From contig CM035233.1 in assembly GCA_020226215.1 (NCBI GenBank), forward strand, positions 51,359,751 through 51,423,750: DNA of 64,000 nucleotides, read 5' to 3'. The stretch is from Sindora glabra. Lineage: Eukaryota; Streptophyta; Magnoliopsida; Fabales; Fabaceae. Numbering within the stretch: position 1 is the first letter of the stretch; each line of letters begins with the position of its first letter. The notes beneath the pieces are model-generated. The model made no database searches, was not told the DNA's origin, and was given only the letters and a program-made list of their open reading frames with translations. Below, piece after piece: positions 11,875-22,139 of the stretch. The position numbers were made by a program, and so were the translations under genes.

Positions 11875-14286
11875 ATGTATCGAAAATTGATATATGTTGA
11901 ATAGCATAACGCTAAATATGAAAATGAGGTTAATGAATTCATCGAATTTAAAATTACTTAGGGAAGTAAGAATTTAGTGATGTAATATGAATGAGGAAGA
12001 TTGTATAAGCATGAGATCATTTATTTGAATATGGCATTAATACTAGATATATGTGATGGATATAATATAGTGAAAATAAATCAGGAAACATATCTACTAA
12101 TCATTAAGATAATGATTTCAATGATCACTTAAATGATATGATACATGATATTGCAAATAATTTTATTATGTAAACATAAGTCCTTGGTAACTTATTGAGT
12201 GATGTAGAGAATGCTTTACATCTAAGTTCTACTAAATACACATGTTTGCATGCTATGTTAAGATTATTTAACCTGAAAATAGGAAATAAATAGAGTGACA
12301 AAAGTTTCATGGAATTGCTACAACTATTAAAAGATATTGTTCCTAAAAGTAATTTACTCCTAACTCGTGCTTATAAGGTAAATAAAATTATATGCCTAAT
12401 AGGTATAGAGTATAAAAAAGATTCATATTTCTTCTAATAATTACATATTGTACTGAAAAGAGTATAAAAGATTACATAAGTGTCTAAAATATAAGACATT
12501 CCATTATAAATTGAAGAAGCATAATAGCAACATCAAGAAAAAGGTTCTTGCTAAAGCAAAAAATGCATATTTGTTAATGCAAAAGAACTTAGTGAAGCAT
12601 GCACATCAAGTGGTTACTGATAATAATCTTTGTCATCTAGTACATTCTTCTTAATAAAGAATGATTTACTCATTATTTCTCATATTCAATAGTGAAGTAA
12701 GAAAGTTTAAATTTATACTATGTATTAATGAAATGAACCCTTATAGTAATGTAAGCAGTAAGTATAGAATATAGCCTGTAATATTTGTGATATATAACAT
12801 CTCTCATTTGTTATGCATAAAGTAAAAATATATAATATTAACATCATTGATATCAAGGCTCAAGCAATTGGGAAATGACATAGAGGTCCTTTTAGCACTG
12901 CTTATTGAAAACCTACTGCTTATATGAAATGTAAAAGTGTCAGTATTCAACAAATGCAAGCAAAATTCCTTCAAGTTGCATGCAATGCTATTTAACATAA
13001 TTAATGACTTCCTAATTTATGAAAACTTCTTAAGGAATAAAGTTAAAGGGTGTTAAGCATGCCGAATTTGTGAAAATAATACATGTTTTTATCAACTTAA
13101 GCACTGAAAGAAAATAATATATCTCAGCCACAAGAGATTTTTGCCTCATTCCCACAACTATTACAAGCTAAGAAAGGCTTTCAATAGTTTATAGGATGAA
13201 GCAATAGCTCTAAAGCCTTTATCTAAGGAGGAGGTTTATAAGAGGATGAAAAATATCGATGTCATTTTTAATAAATATAATCCTCTCGTAAGCCATGACA
13301 TTTCGTGAAAGAAAAGGTTTATATTCTTTAATCTTTTATACTTGAAGGACTTAAATGTCAAGCATAATATTAATGTCATACATGTGGAGAAAAATATATA
13401 TGAGAATCTAGTTAGAATGCTCTTAAACATATTAGACAAGACAAAGGATGGAATCAAGGCCCAAATAAACTTACAAGCAATGACACTTTGTGAAAAAAAA
13501 GGTCTATATTTTTTAATCTTCTATATTGGAAGGACTTCGATGTTAAGCATAATATTAATGTCATGCATGTGGAGAAAAATTTATGTGAGAATCTAATTGG
13601 AATGCTCTTAAACATATTAGGCAAGCAAAAGGATGAAATCAAGGCCTAACTAAACTTATAAGAAATGGTCATACAGGAAAAACTAGAATCGAAAAAAAAA
13701 TTCAACATGCTTATTTGTCTTTGGATTCTTATACCTTATCCAAGAAGGAGAAAATAAGTTTCTGCAAGTTTTTAAATTAGGTTAAAGTACTCCAAGGCTA
13801 TTGTTTAACATCAAAAGCCTTGTTTTAATGAAAGATCTAAAATTAGTCGGCTTGAAGTCTCACCATTATCATACTTTAATGCAATAAATTCTACTAGTCA
13901 TCGTTTGAGGAATATTGCCTAAACATATAAGACAAGCTATCACGAGGCTTTGTTTTATCTTTAATGTAATATATGCTAAAGTTTTTAAGCTAAAAGATTT
14001 GGATAACTTGTAAAGAAATGTTGTCCTTATATTGTGTCAACTTGAAATGTATTTTTCACTCTCATTCTTTCATATCATGTTGCATTTGGTGAGGGAAGTA
14101 AGATTATATGGTCTAGTTGGATGTACTTGATGGAAAGCTATAGAAAAATCTTAAAAAGGTATGTACACAACTCGACTTGGCCTAAAGGATGTATTGTTAA
14201 GTGGTCATTTCGAAGAGGTTGTCAAGTTTTGCACATCAAATGCAGACACTATTGAGCTTTCTAAACCTCACTATAAGGGAAGAATT
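11875..14286 (+). pseudogene. TNP2-like CACTA transposase, N-terminal and central part
   Basis: Several frames together show the TNP2/Transposase_21 layout of plant CACTA elements. A transposase-associated segment (MYRKL...NEFIEF) lies near 11877-11950. A SDKSFMELLQLLKD block follows near 12295-12340. A block with INDF, KGC and CRICENNTC is at about 12985-13090. HNINVIHVEKN lies at about 13360-13395, and the LCQLEMYF segment at about 14030-14055. Stops and frame shifts are frequent, so it cannot make a full protein. A 185-bp internal duplication (13296-13665) repeats the MHVEKN block out of frame. The sequence stops at 14286 where the Ty3 element begins and continues at 24942. Confidence 0.8.
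13296..13665 (+). repeat. 185-bp tandem duplication within the transposase
   Basis: Positions 13296-13480 and 13481-13665 are near-identical (for example 'aagcataatattaatgtcat' in both). The two small frames over them (13342-13596) show HNINVIHVEKN and its copy. 185 is not a multiple of 3, so the duplication also shifts the frame. Confidence 0.85.
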
Positions 14287-17011
14287 TGTCACGACCGAAA
14301 ACTACGGGTCGTGACCGGCGCATGACCTTAGGGTAAAATATGACCTTATGGCCATGCTAGCCTAAAACATAAAGAAAATAACATGTAACCTGTTTCAAAC
14401 TTAAGTGGGTACATGCCCAACACACAAACAATAACTTTTCACATACACATAGTCCCACACGGGCTTTCCCATTTTTTTTCAACATCCACCTCTTAAATCA
14501 TATACATTAACATATAATTGATGTCATTTAGTAACCAGACAATTCTTTCCTCGATAATAACAAAATGCATACATATAAGTCTACAGAAGCATGCCCTACC
14601 TATGGGTTTAATGGAGTGCATCTAAGAGTATTCAAAATTTATAACTTTCAAAAATACACAAAATTTCTATATCAAGCTTACACGAACAAAGTGTGACTCA
14701 CCACAAAAGAATACTCCTCTCTCTCTAAGGAGCGGCAAACGACGAACCTGGAGGCAAATCTCTATCTGAAAAACATTACAAGAAAAAGAGTGATTCATTG
14801 ACTCAGTGAATAAATAATGTAAATTTCCAACAGAAATGGAACAAGCCATGGCATAAGTTTTTCCCTAGAAATAGTTAGACAACCTTTCAATACTGAGAGA
14901 TATAACAAAAGTTATGCAATCATATTTGTTAAAACAATACTTGAAATGTTCATTAAAAGTAGAATATGAAAACATAAGTTTCAAGTCAAGAAATAGGTAG
15001 TAAGTTTTTTAATCAAATGAAATTATCATAAATATTACATGGTAAAAATTTCAGTATAATATAATCACGATGAATAAATAAACACAATTAAAGTCAATAA
15101 GTTTTAAAATACATAAACCATCAAATTATATTTTAAGGTGCAAAATTTCCAGTTATGATTAACATAAGCATTCCACTCATGAATTAATAATTTCAAAGAG
15201 CTCTTAGCTCTAAGGCAACCTATCAGGCTACCACAAATCAATCCTCATGTGTTGGCACACACGGGGTTAGCAACTCCCTTGCTAACTGGGGTTCGAACCA
15301 AGGTGTACCAAGGCTAACGTCATTATTGCCGTTAACTACAGTTTTCAACTAGTTTTCTTCCAAAACAAGTTTATAAAAACAACAAAACACCATAAATATA
15401 TAAGCGACAGTTATATGAGAAAATTATTGAAAATAGATAGTTTCATACATCAATAATTTTGAAACAATCTCAATCCATATCTCTTTCAACTATAAGTAAC
15501 TCATCAAAGCTTTCAATCATGGTAATCAACATCTCAAATATCAAATCATTCCAAACTCATTAAAAAGCAAATTTTACAAGTATATGTGAAACTTTAACAC
15601 ATTATCACCTTATCCACAATAACCTTTCAAAGAACATCATATAATAAGATTCCAATAGTATACCATTTCAAAATAAGTCATGTAAATCAATTTCTTCATC
15701 ATAAAGTCATTTTAGCATCATTCTTATTTACTATAACTCAAAATTTTTTTTAAGGTGCTTGTCCTAAAAGTACCTAGAGCTCTAAACATATATGGAATTA
15801 AAATGCATAAAAAGTAATGACAATTAACAAATTAATTCAAATTAATATTTCAAAGTATAAAGAAATTTGGAAAATATATAAAAATGTGGAAATACACATT
15901 ATCTACTCATAAAATGGCCAAAATGCTCAAGTTAATTTCTTCCCACTTTTCGAACCACTAAGCCACTAGGAAGTGTTTATTGACCTTATGCAAGCAATCA
16001 AACAATAAATCAACACTCAATTTCATTATCAAGCTTCCTATGTCAAAAACTCCTAAATTTCACACTATGTGCATAATCTAAAAACAAACTAATCTTTACT
16101 ATTTACTAATTAATTTAAGTTAATCTAATTTCTAATTAAGAGAATGAAGCTCAGGAGTTACCTTATTAAGCAAATGAAAAGGAATTTCGGAGCTTCTGTC
16201 CAAAACCCCCTAAATTTTGAAATCAGCAAGGGAAATCACGGATTATGAGATGCAGCAGCAAGAAATGGAGAGAAAATGGAAGAAAATGTGTAAAAATGTG
16301 AAGAAATGGGAGCTATCTCATGTATTTGGAAGTGTAAGAGGAAGAAGAAGAAGAAAGGAGCTGAAGAGAGGTGTTGTTACGTCTGTTCTGTTTACTGTTG
16401 TGTTTGTTTTGTTTCAGTTCTGTCTGTTTTAATGTTTCTATTCGGGTCAAATTCTGGGTTTGCTGGGCACGGGTTCAAGGTTTCAGCATACAGGATCACG
16501 GGTTTAGCAACTTATTTATATTTAAGTAAATGTCCTCATTTTACCTTTAACATTTTACTCTCCATTTACTTAAGACATAAATGTAAATAAGGAAATACCC
16601 CCCATTTGGATTAAAAAAAATTCAAAAAAATCAAAACTCCAAAGAATAAAAATCTAGATTTTAGGTTTTAGTTCAAAATGTCGAATTTTGAAAAAATTTA
16701 AAAATAGCATCTTCTCAAAATGGTCCTTTTAGGTCTCCAAAAATTCATTAAAAATTACTCTTTGATGCAAAAATATAAGAGGAATAATTATCAAAAATTT
16801 TTATTCTTAAATAATGCATATTTTATATAGCCCTCCAAGGAAGGCGCTCAGACTTAAACAAGAGCATATATCAAATTAAATCATTTCAACAAATTGAAAA
16901 AAGAAATAGTTTAAGGTCATTTAAGCTAATCCTAAGTTCATATCAAAATTATTTAATTGTATTTTACGTTATAACGATTCTATGTTACCTATGAATGGCA
17001 GGGCCGTTATA
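14287..17011 (-). repeat. 3' LTR of the Ty3/gypsy element (2725 bp)
   Basis: It aligns over its whole length with 22140-24941. In the first 310 bases compared by eye there are about 14 differences, 11 of them transitions. The LTRs lack real coding frames; the basic K/R-rich frames at 16217-16432 and 24102-24287 are the same LTR segment read antisense. Confidence 0.93.
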
Positions 17012-17026
17012 TTATTCCCCCCTTAA
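17012..17026 (-). other. Polypurine tract of the Ty3/gypsy element
   Basis: On the minus strand the sequence reads AAGGGGGGAATAA directly before the 3' LTR. This is the expected plus-strand primer. Confidence 0.8.
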
Positions 17027-17065
17027 AGAAATTCGTCCTCAAATTTCTTAAGATAACTACTAACC

Positions 17066-18400
17066 TTAAGCACTGAAAAGATGTGGATATCTAGCACGCA
17101 TGACATCTTCGGATTCCTATGTTGTTTCCTCCCCTGAGTGGTTTTGCCAAATCACCTTAACCGATGCCATCTCCTTTGAACAAAGTTTCTTGACTTGTCT
17201 ATCCACAATGGCCACTGGTTTCTCTTCATAAGATAAATTTTTATCTATCTGAATTGATTGAGGTTGCAACACATGTGAAGGATCAGGCAAGTATTTCCGA
17301 AGCATGGAAACATGGAATACTAGATGCACACTAGCAAGCTCTGGTGGAAGTGCTATTCGATATGCAACTACACCTACTCGCTCAAGGACCTCAAAAGAAC
17401 CTATGTACCTCGGACTAAGCTTCCCTTTCTTCCTAAATCTCATCACATCTTTCATAGGAGAAACTCAAAGGAACACATGATCACCAATAGCAAACTCTAG
17501 GTCCTTTCTTCGATGATCAACATAAGTTTTTTGCCTACTTTGAGCTGCTAACAATCTTTCTCTTATCAGACGAGTCTTTTGTATAGAGTCTTGCACTAAA
17601 TCTGGACCTAGAAGTTTAGCTTCACCAACCTCAAACCATCCGATTGGTGACCTACAACGCCTTCCATATAAAACCTCAAAAAGAGTCATCTAAATGCTAA
17701 CTTGGTAACTATTATTGTAAGCAAACTCAATTAAAGGTAAGTGGCGATCCCAATTCCCTCCAAAGTCTAGAATACAAGCTCTTAGCATATCCTTCAATTT
17801 TTGAATGGTCCTTTCTGATTGTCCATCTGTTTGAGGATGAAATACAGTGCTAAGGTCTACTCTAGTTCCCAAAGCTTCTTGAAAAGCTCTCTAAAAATAA
17901 GCTGTGAATTGTGGTCCACGACCAAATATGGTGGATGCTAGCATTCCATGAAGTCTAACAATCTCATCAATATAAATTTGAGCATACTAAGCAAAGCCAT
18001 AAGTGGTTTTCACAGGGATGAAGTGCGCCAATTTAATCAACCTATCTACAATCACCCAAATGGAGTTAAATCCCTTAGTGGTACGAGGAAACCCTATCAC
18101 TAAATCCATTGTGATCCTTTCTAACTTCTATTCGGGAATTTCAATAATTTGGTGTAAACCTGTAGATCGTTGGTGTTCAGCTTTCACTTGTTTGCAAACT
18201 AAGTATCGAGATACAAAATCTGCTATGTCTCTTTTCATGCCATTCCACCAATATAATTGTTTTAAGTCTTGGTACATCTTGGTTGATCCAAGATGAATGG
18301 TATATGTAGAATGATAAGCTTTTTCTAGCACAAGTCTTTTTAATTCCTCCACCTTGGGTACACATAATCGATTTCCATACCAAAGGACTCAATTATCTTT
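17066..18400 (-). pseudogene. Ty3 integrase and C-terminal chromodomain-like region
   Basis: Reading leftward on the minus strand, it begins with the zinc-binding HHCC region at 18352-18180. Both histidines are present, but the first cysteine of the final pair is Tyr (RYLVC). The catalytic core follows. The first Asp is in MDLV (about 18100). The second, normally in S-D-R-G-P-Q-F, is Gly at 17921-17923. The Glu in DGQSERTIQ is kept (about 17820). The GRRCRSP block is at about 17650, and the C-terminal region with VAIVDRQVKKL at about 17205. Stops lie at 17689, near 17465 (CGA to TGA type) and before the tail near 17115 (TGG to TAG type). The natural end of the frame is TAA at 17068-17066. Integrase would have pasted the cDNA copy into the genome; this copy cannot. 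Confidence 0.88.
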
Positions 18401-20060
18401 AATTACAAACTCACTAGCCTTTCCATTTACAACCTCTTCTTTTATCTTACATAAATGTGGATCATCACCTTAAGCTACTTTAATTCGTTCTATTAATGAA
18501 GAACAAACTTGTACATGTGAGAACAACACTCTTGGGCCTTTAACTTCCATTTGCACTTGGTTTCTCTCTAGCTCATGGATTTCATTAATCAACGACCTTC
18601 TCACTTTAGCTATGTGAGCTAAACTGCCCATGGACTTCCTACTCAAAGCATGTGTAACCACATTAGCCTTTCTTGGATGATATAAGATTGTGCAATCATA
18701 ATATTTGAGTAACTCCATCCACCTCCTTTTCCTGAGATTAAGATCTCTTTGCTCAGATATGTATTTGAGACTTTTGTGGTCGGTATAAATATCACAAGTG
18801 TTACTATAAAGATAGTGCCTCTAAATCTTAAATCCAAACACCATTGCTGCCATTTCCAAATCATAGGTGGGGTAGTTTTATTCATATTTCTTGAGTTGCC
18901 TAGAAGCATAAGCAATAACTCGTCCATGTTGCATTAAAAAATAACCAAGTCTAATCCTTGAAGCATCACAATACATAGTGTAACCACCCAATCCTGATGG
19001 TAAAGCTAACATTGGAGCTGTAGTCAAACAAGATTTGAGTTTCTGAAAGCTCTTTTCACAAGCATCTGACCATTGGAACTTTATATTCTTTTATGTTAAC
19101 TTGGTTAACAGGGATGCTATCTTAGAAAAATCCTTAACAAATCGACGATAGTAACCTGCTAAACCCAAGAAGCTACAAATCTCTATCACTGAAATTGGCC
19201 TTGGCCAATGCTGGGCCTTGGCCAATGCTGCACTGCCTTAACTTTCTTTGGATCCACTTGAATGTCATTCTTTGAAACATGTCCTAGGAAGGCCACGCTA
19301 TTCAACCAAAACTCACATTTGAGAACTTAGCATACAATTATTGATCTTTCAAGGTTTGCAAAATAATTCTCAAGTGTTGCTCATGCTCCTCCTTACTTTT
19401 GGAATACACCAAAATATCATCTATGAACACAATCACAAACTGATCAAGAAAAAGCTTGAACACCTTATTCATCAAATCCATAAATGCAATTGGAGCATTT
19501 GTAAAACTAAAAGACATCGCTAAGAACTCATAATGCCCATAACGAGTTCTAAATGCTGTCTTAGGAACATCCTCCTTTCTAATCTTCAACTGATGGTACC
19601 CCGAACAAAGATCTATCTTTGAAAAATAATGAGCACCTTAGAGTTGATCAAACAAATGATCTATACGGGGTAAAGGGTATCTGTTGTGTACAGTCACCTT
19701 GTTCAATTGTCGATAATCAATACATAATCGCAATGAACCATCTTTCTTCTTAACAAAAAGTATAGGAGCACCCCATGGAGATGTACTTGGACGAATGAAA
19801 CCCTAGTCTAGCAAATCCTTGAGTTGATCCTTTAATTCCTTTAACTCCGCGAAAGCCATACGATATGGAGGTATAGAGATAGGCTGTGTGCCTAGAACCA
19901 AATTGATGCAAAATTCAATTTCTCTTTTCGGAGGTAAACTAGGTAACTTATTAGGAAAAATATCATCAAACTCCTTCACTATAGGAACTTCTTCAAGTTT
20001 TCCTTCTTGTGGTTCAATGTTTCTTACCATTGCCAAGAAACTTTCACAACCTTTTCTCAA
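18401..20060 (-). pseudogene. Ty3 reverse transcriptase and RNase H
   Basis: The reverse transcriptase would copy the element RNA into cDNA. Its N-terminal block (FDDIFPNKLPSLPP) is at about 19990-19940. The catalytic FIDDILVYS motif is intact at about 19430-19400 (the common Y is F, which is usual in Ty3). RNase H follows. Its first Asp (YCDASRIRLGY) is at about 18975-18945, and its Asp-His block is near 18785-18770 in another frame. The downstream segment ANVVTHALSRKS is at about 18670-18630; the second Asp of the usual VADALSR is changed (VTHALSR). In-frame stops include TAA at 19640-19638 (CAA to TAA type) and others in RNase H. The whole region is split over several frames. Confidence 0.9.
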
Positions 20061-20122
20061 TAATCTCCTTGCACCTAATGCAGAAATGAGATTATAAGGT
20101 GCTAAACTTTGATCACCTTGAA

Positions 20123-20512
20123 TTAGGAAGGATGGCTCTCTTGAAGATCAAACTTGATAACTTTCAAGTGACAATCAAGGATGGTATGATAGGTAGCTAA
20201 CCAATCCATGCCTAAGATCACATCAAAGTCAATTATATCAAGCACAATCAAATCAACTAATGTTTGCTTAGTAGCCACAACTACTTCACAAGACTTACAC
20301 ATAAGATCAACAAATATAAACTCTCCGATAGGTGTAGCAATGGAAAAAGATCGATCCAACAACATCGAATCTTTATCAAACTGAGAGGCAAAAAAAGGAG
20401 ATACATATAAATGTGTAGATCTAGAATCAAACAACACACGTGCATCATGAGAGCAAACTGAAAGAATACTTATCACAACAGCATTAGATGCCTGGGCATC
20501 CTCAGGTGTCAT
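20123..20512 (-). pseudogene. Ty3 aspartic protease, active-site glycine lost
   Basis: The frame shows the retropepsin-like fold: VLFDSRSTH near residues 27-35, followed by a flap-like region and ILGMDWL near residue 100. The active-site signature of the family is D-S/T-G. Here the glycine codon is AGA (Arg) at 20422-20420, a G-to-A change from GGA. That is expected to abolish cleavage of the Gag-Pol polyprotein. The frame lies between the gag zinc knuckle and RT, as in all Ty3 elements. Confidence 0.88.
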
Positions 20513-20559
20513 AGCAAAAATACGTGCTTGGCCTCTACCTGGTTGGCCTTAGGTTCTAT

Positions 20560-21918
20560 CCGCTGATCCTCTGCCTCCACCACTTCTATTTGTTTAAGTT
20601 GAAATTTGTCTCACTGGTTGAGCCACGATGGGTGTGGATGGTAGAGCAATATGTGTCGACACTTGACTAGAGCTTTTATGCAATTGAGGAAAATCCTTCC
20701 TCAAATGTCCAACTTGGCCACATTGGAAGCAAGCACCTATCTCTCGGCGACATTGTCCCAAATGAAGCTTTCCACAAGTTTGACATGGAGCTCTTGCTCC
20801 TTGGGATTGTCTCGTATGCTATGAACTTATTTGCCATTGCCCTTTCATATCATGCCTTGGCCCTTATGTACTCACTAAGGATTGCCTGGTGGATTTTGAG
20901 CCCAACTGTAACACATTTTGCCGCATTTGAGATTGCAGGCCTTTACTTGTATTGCCTTACCCACTAAAATTACTTTCAGTCCTTGTCCTCTTTGGCTTGT
21001 CTTGAGTTGCACGTCTCTTTAATTCTTTCATTTTCAACATTCTTACGCAATCCACTGCAACTGCATAAGAAGAAAAAGTCTTCATTTAGGGCGCCACTGC
21101 CTGATATAATGGCCTCATCAACCCATCATTAAACCTCTTTATCCTCATTCTCTTCGTAGGGATTAAGTATGGAGCATAACGGGAGAGCTGTGTGAATCGA
21201 ATATCATACTCTACCACTGTCATACTAGGAGGTTGTTTCAACATCTCAAACTCCCTAGCCCTTGCTCTTCTAACACTCTCTGGAAGAAATCTTTCCATAA
21301 AGGAGCTAGTGAATTCCTCCCAAGTTGAGGCAGACGATAACTTAGGTATTCCTCTCAACTAACTATTAAACCATGTCTAGCCACATCCCACAATCTAAAC
21401 TCTACTAACTGGACTGATCTTTCTGAAGAATAACCAAGTGCTCGGTAAATCCTACCAATATCATCTAGGAATCGTTGTGGATCCTCAGAAATATCAAATC
21501 CTGTAAATATGGGAGGCTGCAACTTGATAAACTCAGAATAGGATACATGACTCTCTTAACCATCAGCTGGTGGCTGTTACTCAAATTATGCCTCATTACC
21601 TTGAGGGCCTCTTTCTACATGAATTTTACCCTTTTATTTACCTTGACCAGTTATAGATCCCACCAAAGTCTTAACTGTTCTTTGAAGCCCTTGTATACCA
21701 GCTATCAACTCAGTCATGTTGGGTGCTGGAGCTGCATTATCTTTAAGGCCTTCATTTCTATCGATTCTAGCATGTCTCTTACATAAAGGAGGTCTACCTC
21801 GACCGCTATGACCACCACCTCCACAAACTGGAGAGCGAGGCCTAGTGGATGCCTCATCAGATGCATGACTTGTATTAGTTTGTTTACCTCGGGCACGAGT
21901 CTTAGGTGGCATCTCCAC
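20560..21918 (-). pseudogene. Ty3 gag (capsid and nucleocapsid)
   Basis: It starts at 21918 with a basic stretch MEMPPKTRARG, typical of plant Ty3 gag. The retrotransposon gag domain is at 21358-21086 (STWEEFTSSFMERFLP and LSRYAPYL are recognisable). A CCHC zinc knuckle lies at about 20731-20690, reading CFQCGQVGHLRKDF; the fourth ligand, normally Cys, is Phe. Stops separate the 21918-21634 and 21358-21086 parts (for example near 21590, 21570 and 21560). Gag would form the particle that packages the RNA. Confidence 0.85.
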
Positions 21919-22123
21919 CTATATAAGAGTAACAAACTTTATCAAACACAATAAGAAGTTATGACACACAAGTAACTTAATCAGACAAACTTTAAGGATG
22001 AGAGAATGACTGATAACCTATCATGCCTTTAGTAGTGTTATGATTATGAGAATGGCCGACAATATTTTCACAATTGTGACCCCACTAAAGAACACTTGCT
22101 CCATTAACCACAGGGAAACCTAA

Positions 22124-22135
22124 GCTCTGATACCA
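22124..22135 (-). other. Primer-binding site of the Ty3/gypsy element
   Basis: On the minus strand it reads TGGTATCAGAGC, a perfect match to the usual initiator-methionine tRNA primer site. It lies four bases from the LTR end. Confidence 0.93.
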
Positions 22136-22139
22136 ACTT

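Noticed and set aside
15280..15310. GGTTCGAACC, like a tRNA T loop
   Set aside because: It lies within the LTR (and again near 23140). There is no cloverleaf, anticodon arm or acceptor pairing around it.
16217..16590. Basic K/R-rich small protein frames on the plus strand (also at 24102-24529)
   Set aside because: They lie antisense in both Ty3 LTRs. Their similarity comes from LTR duplication, and the sequence is a purine-rich GAAGAAG run.
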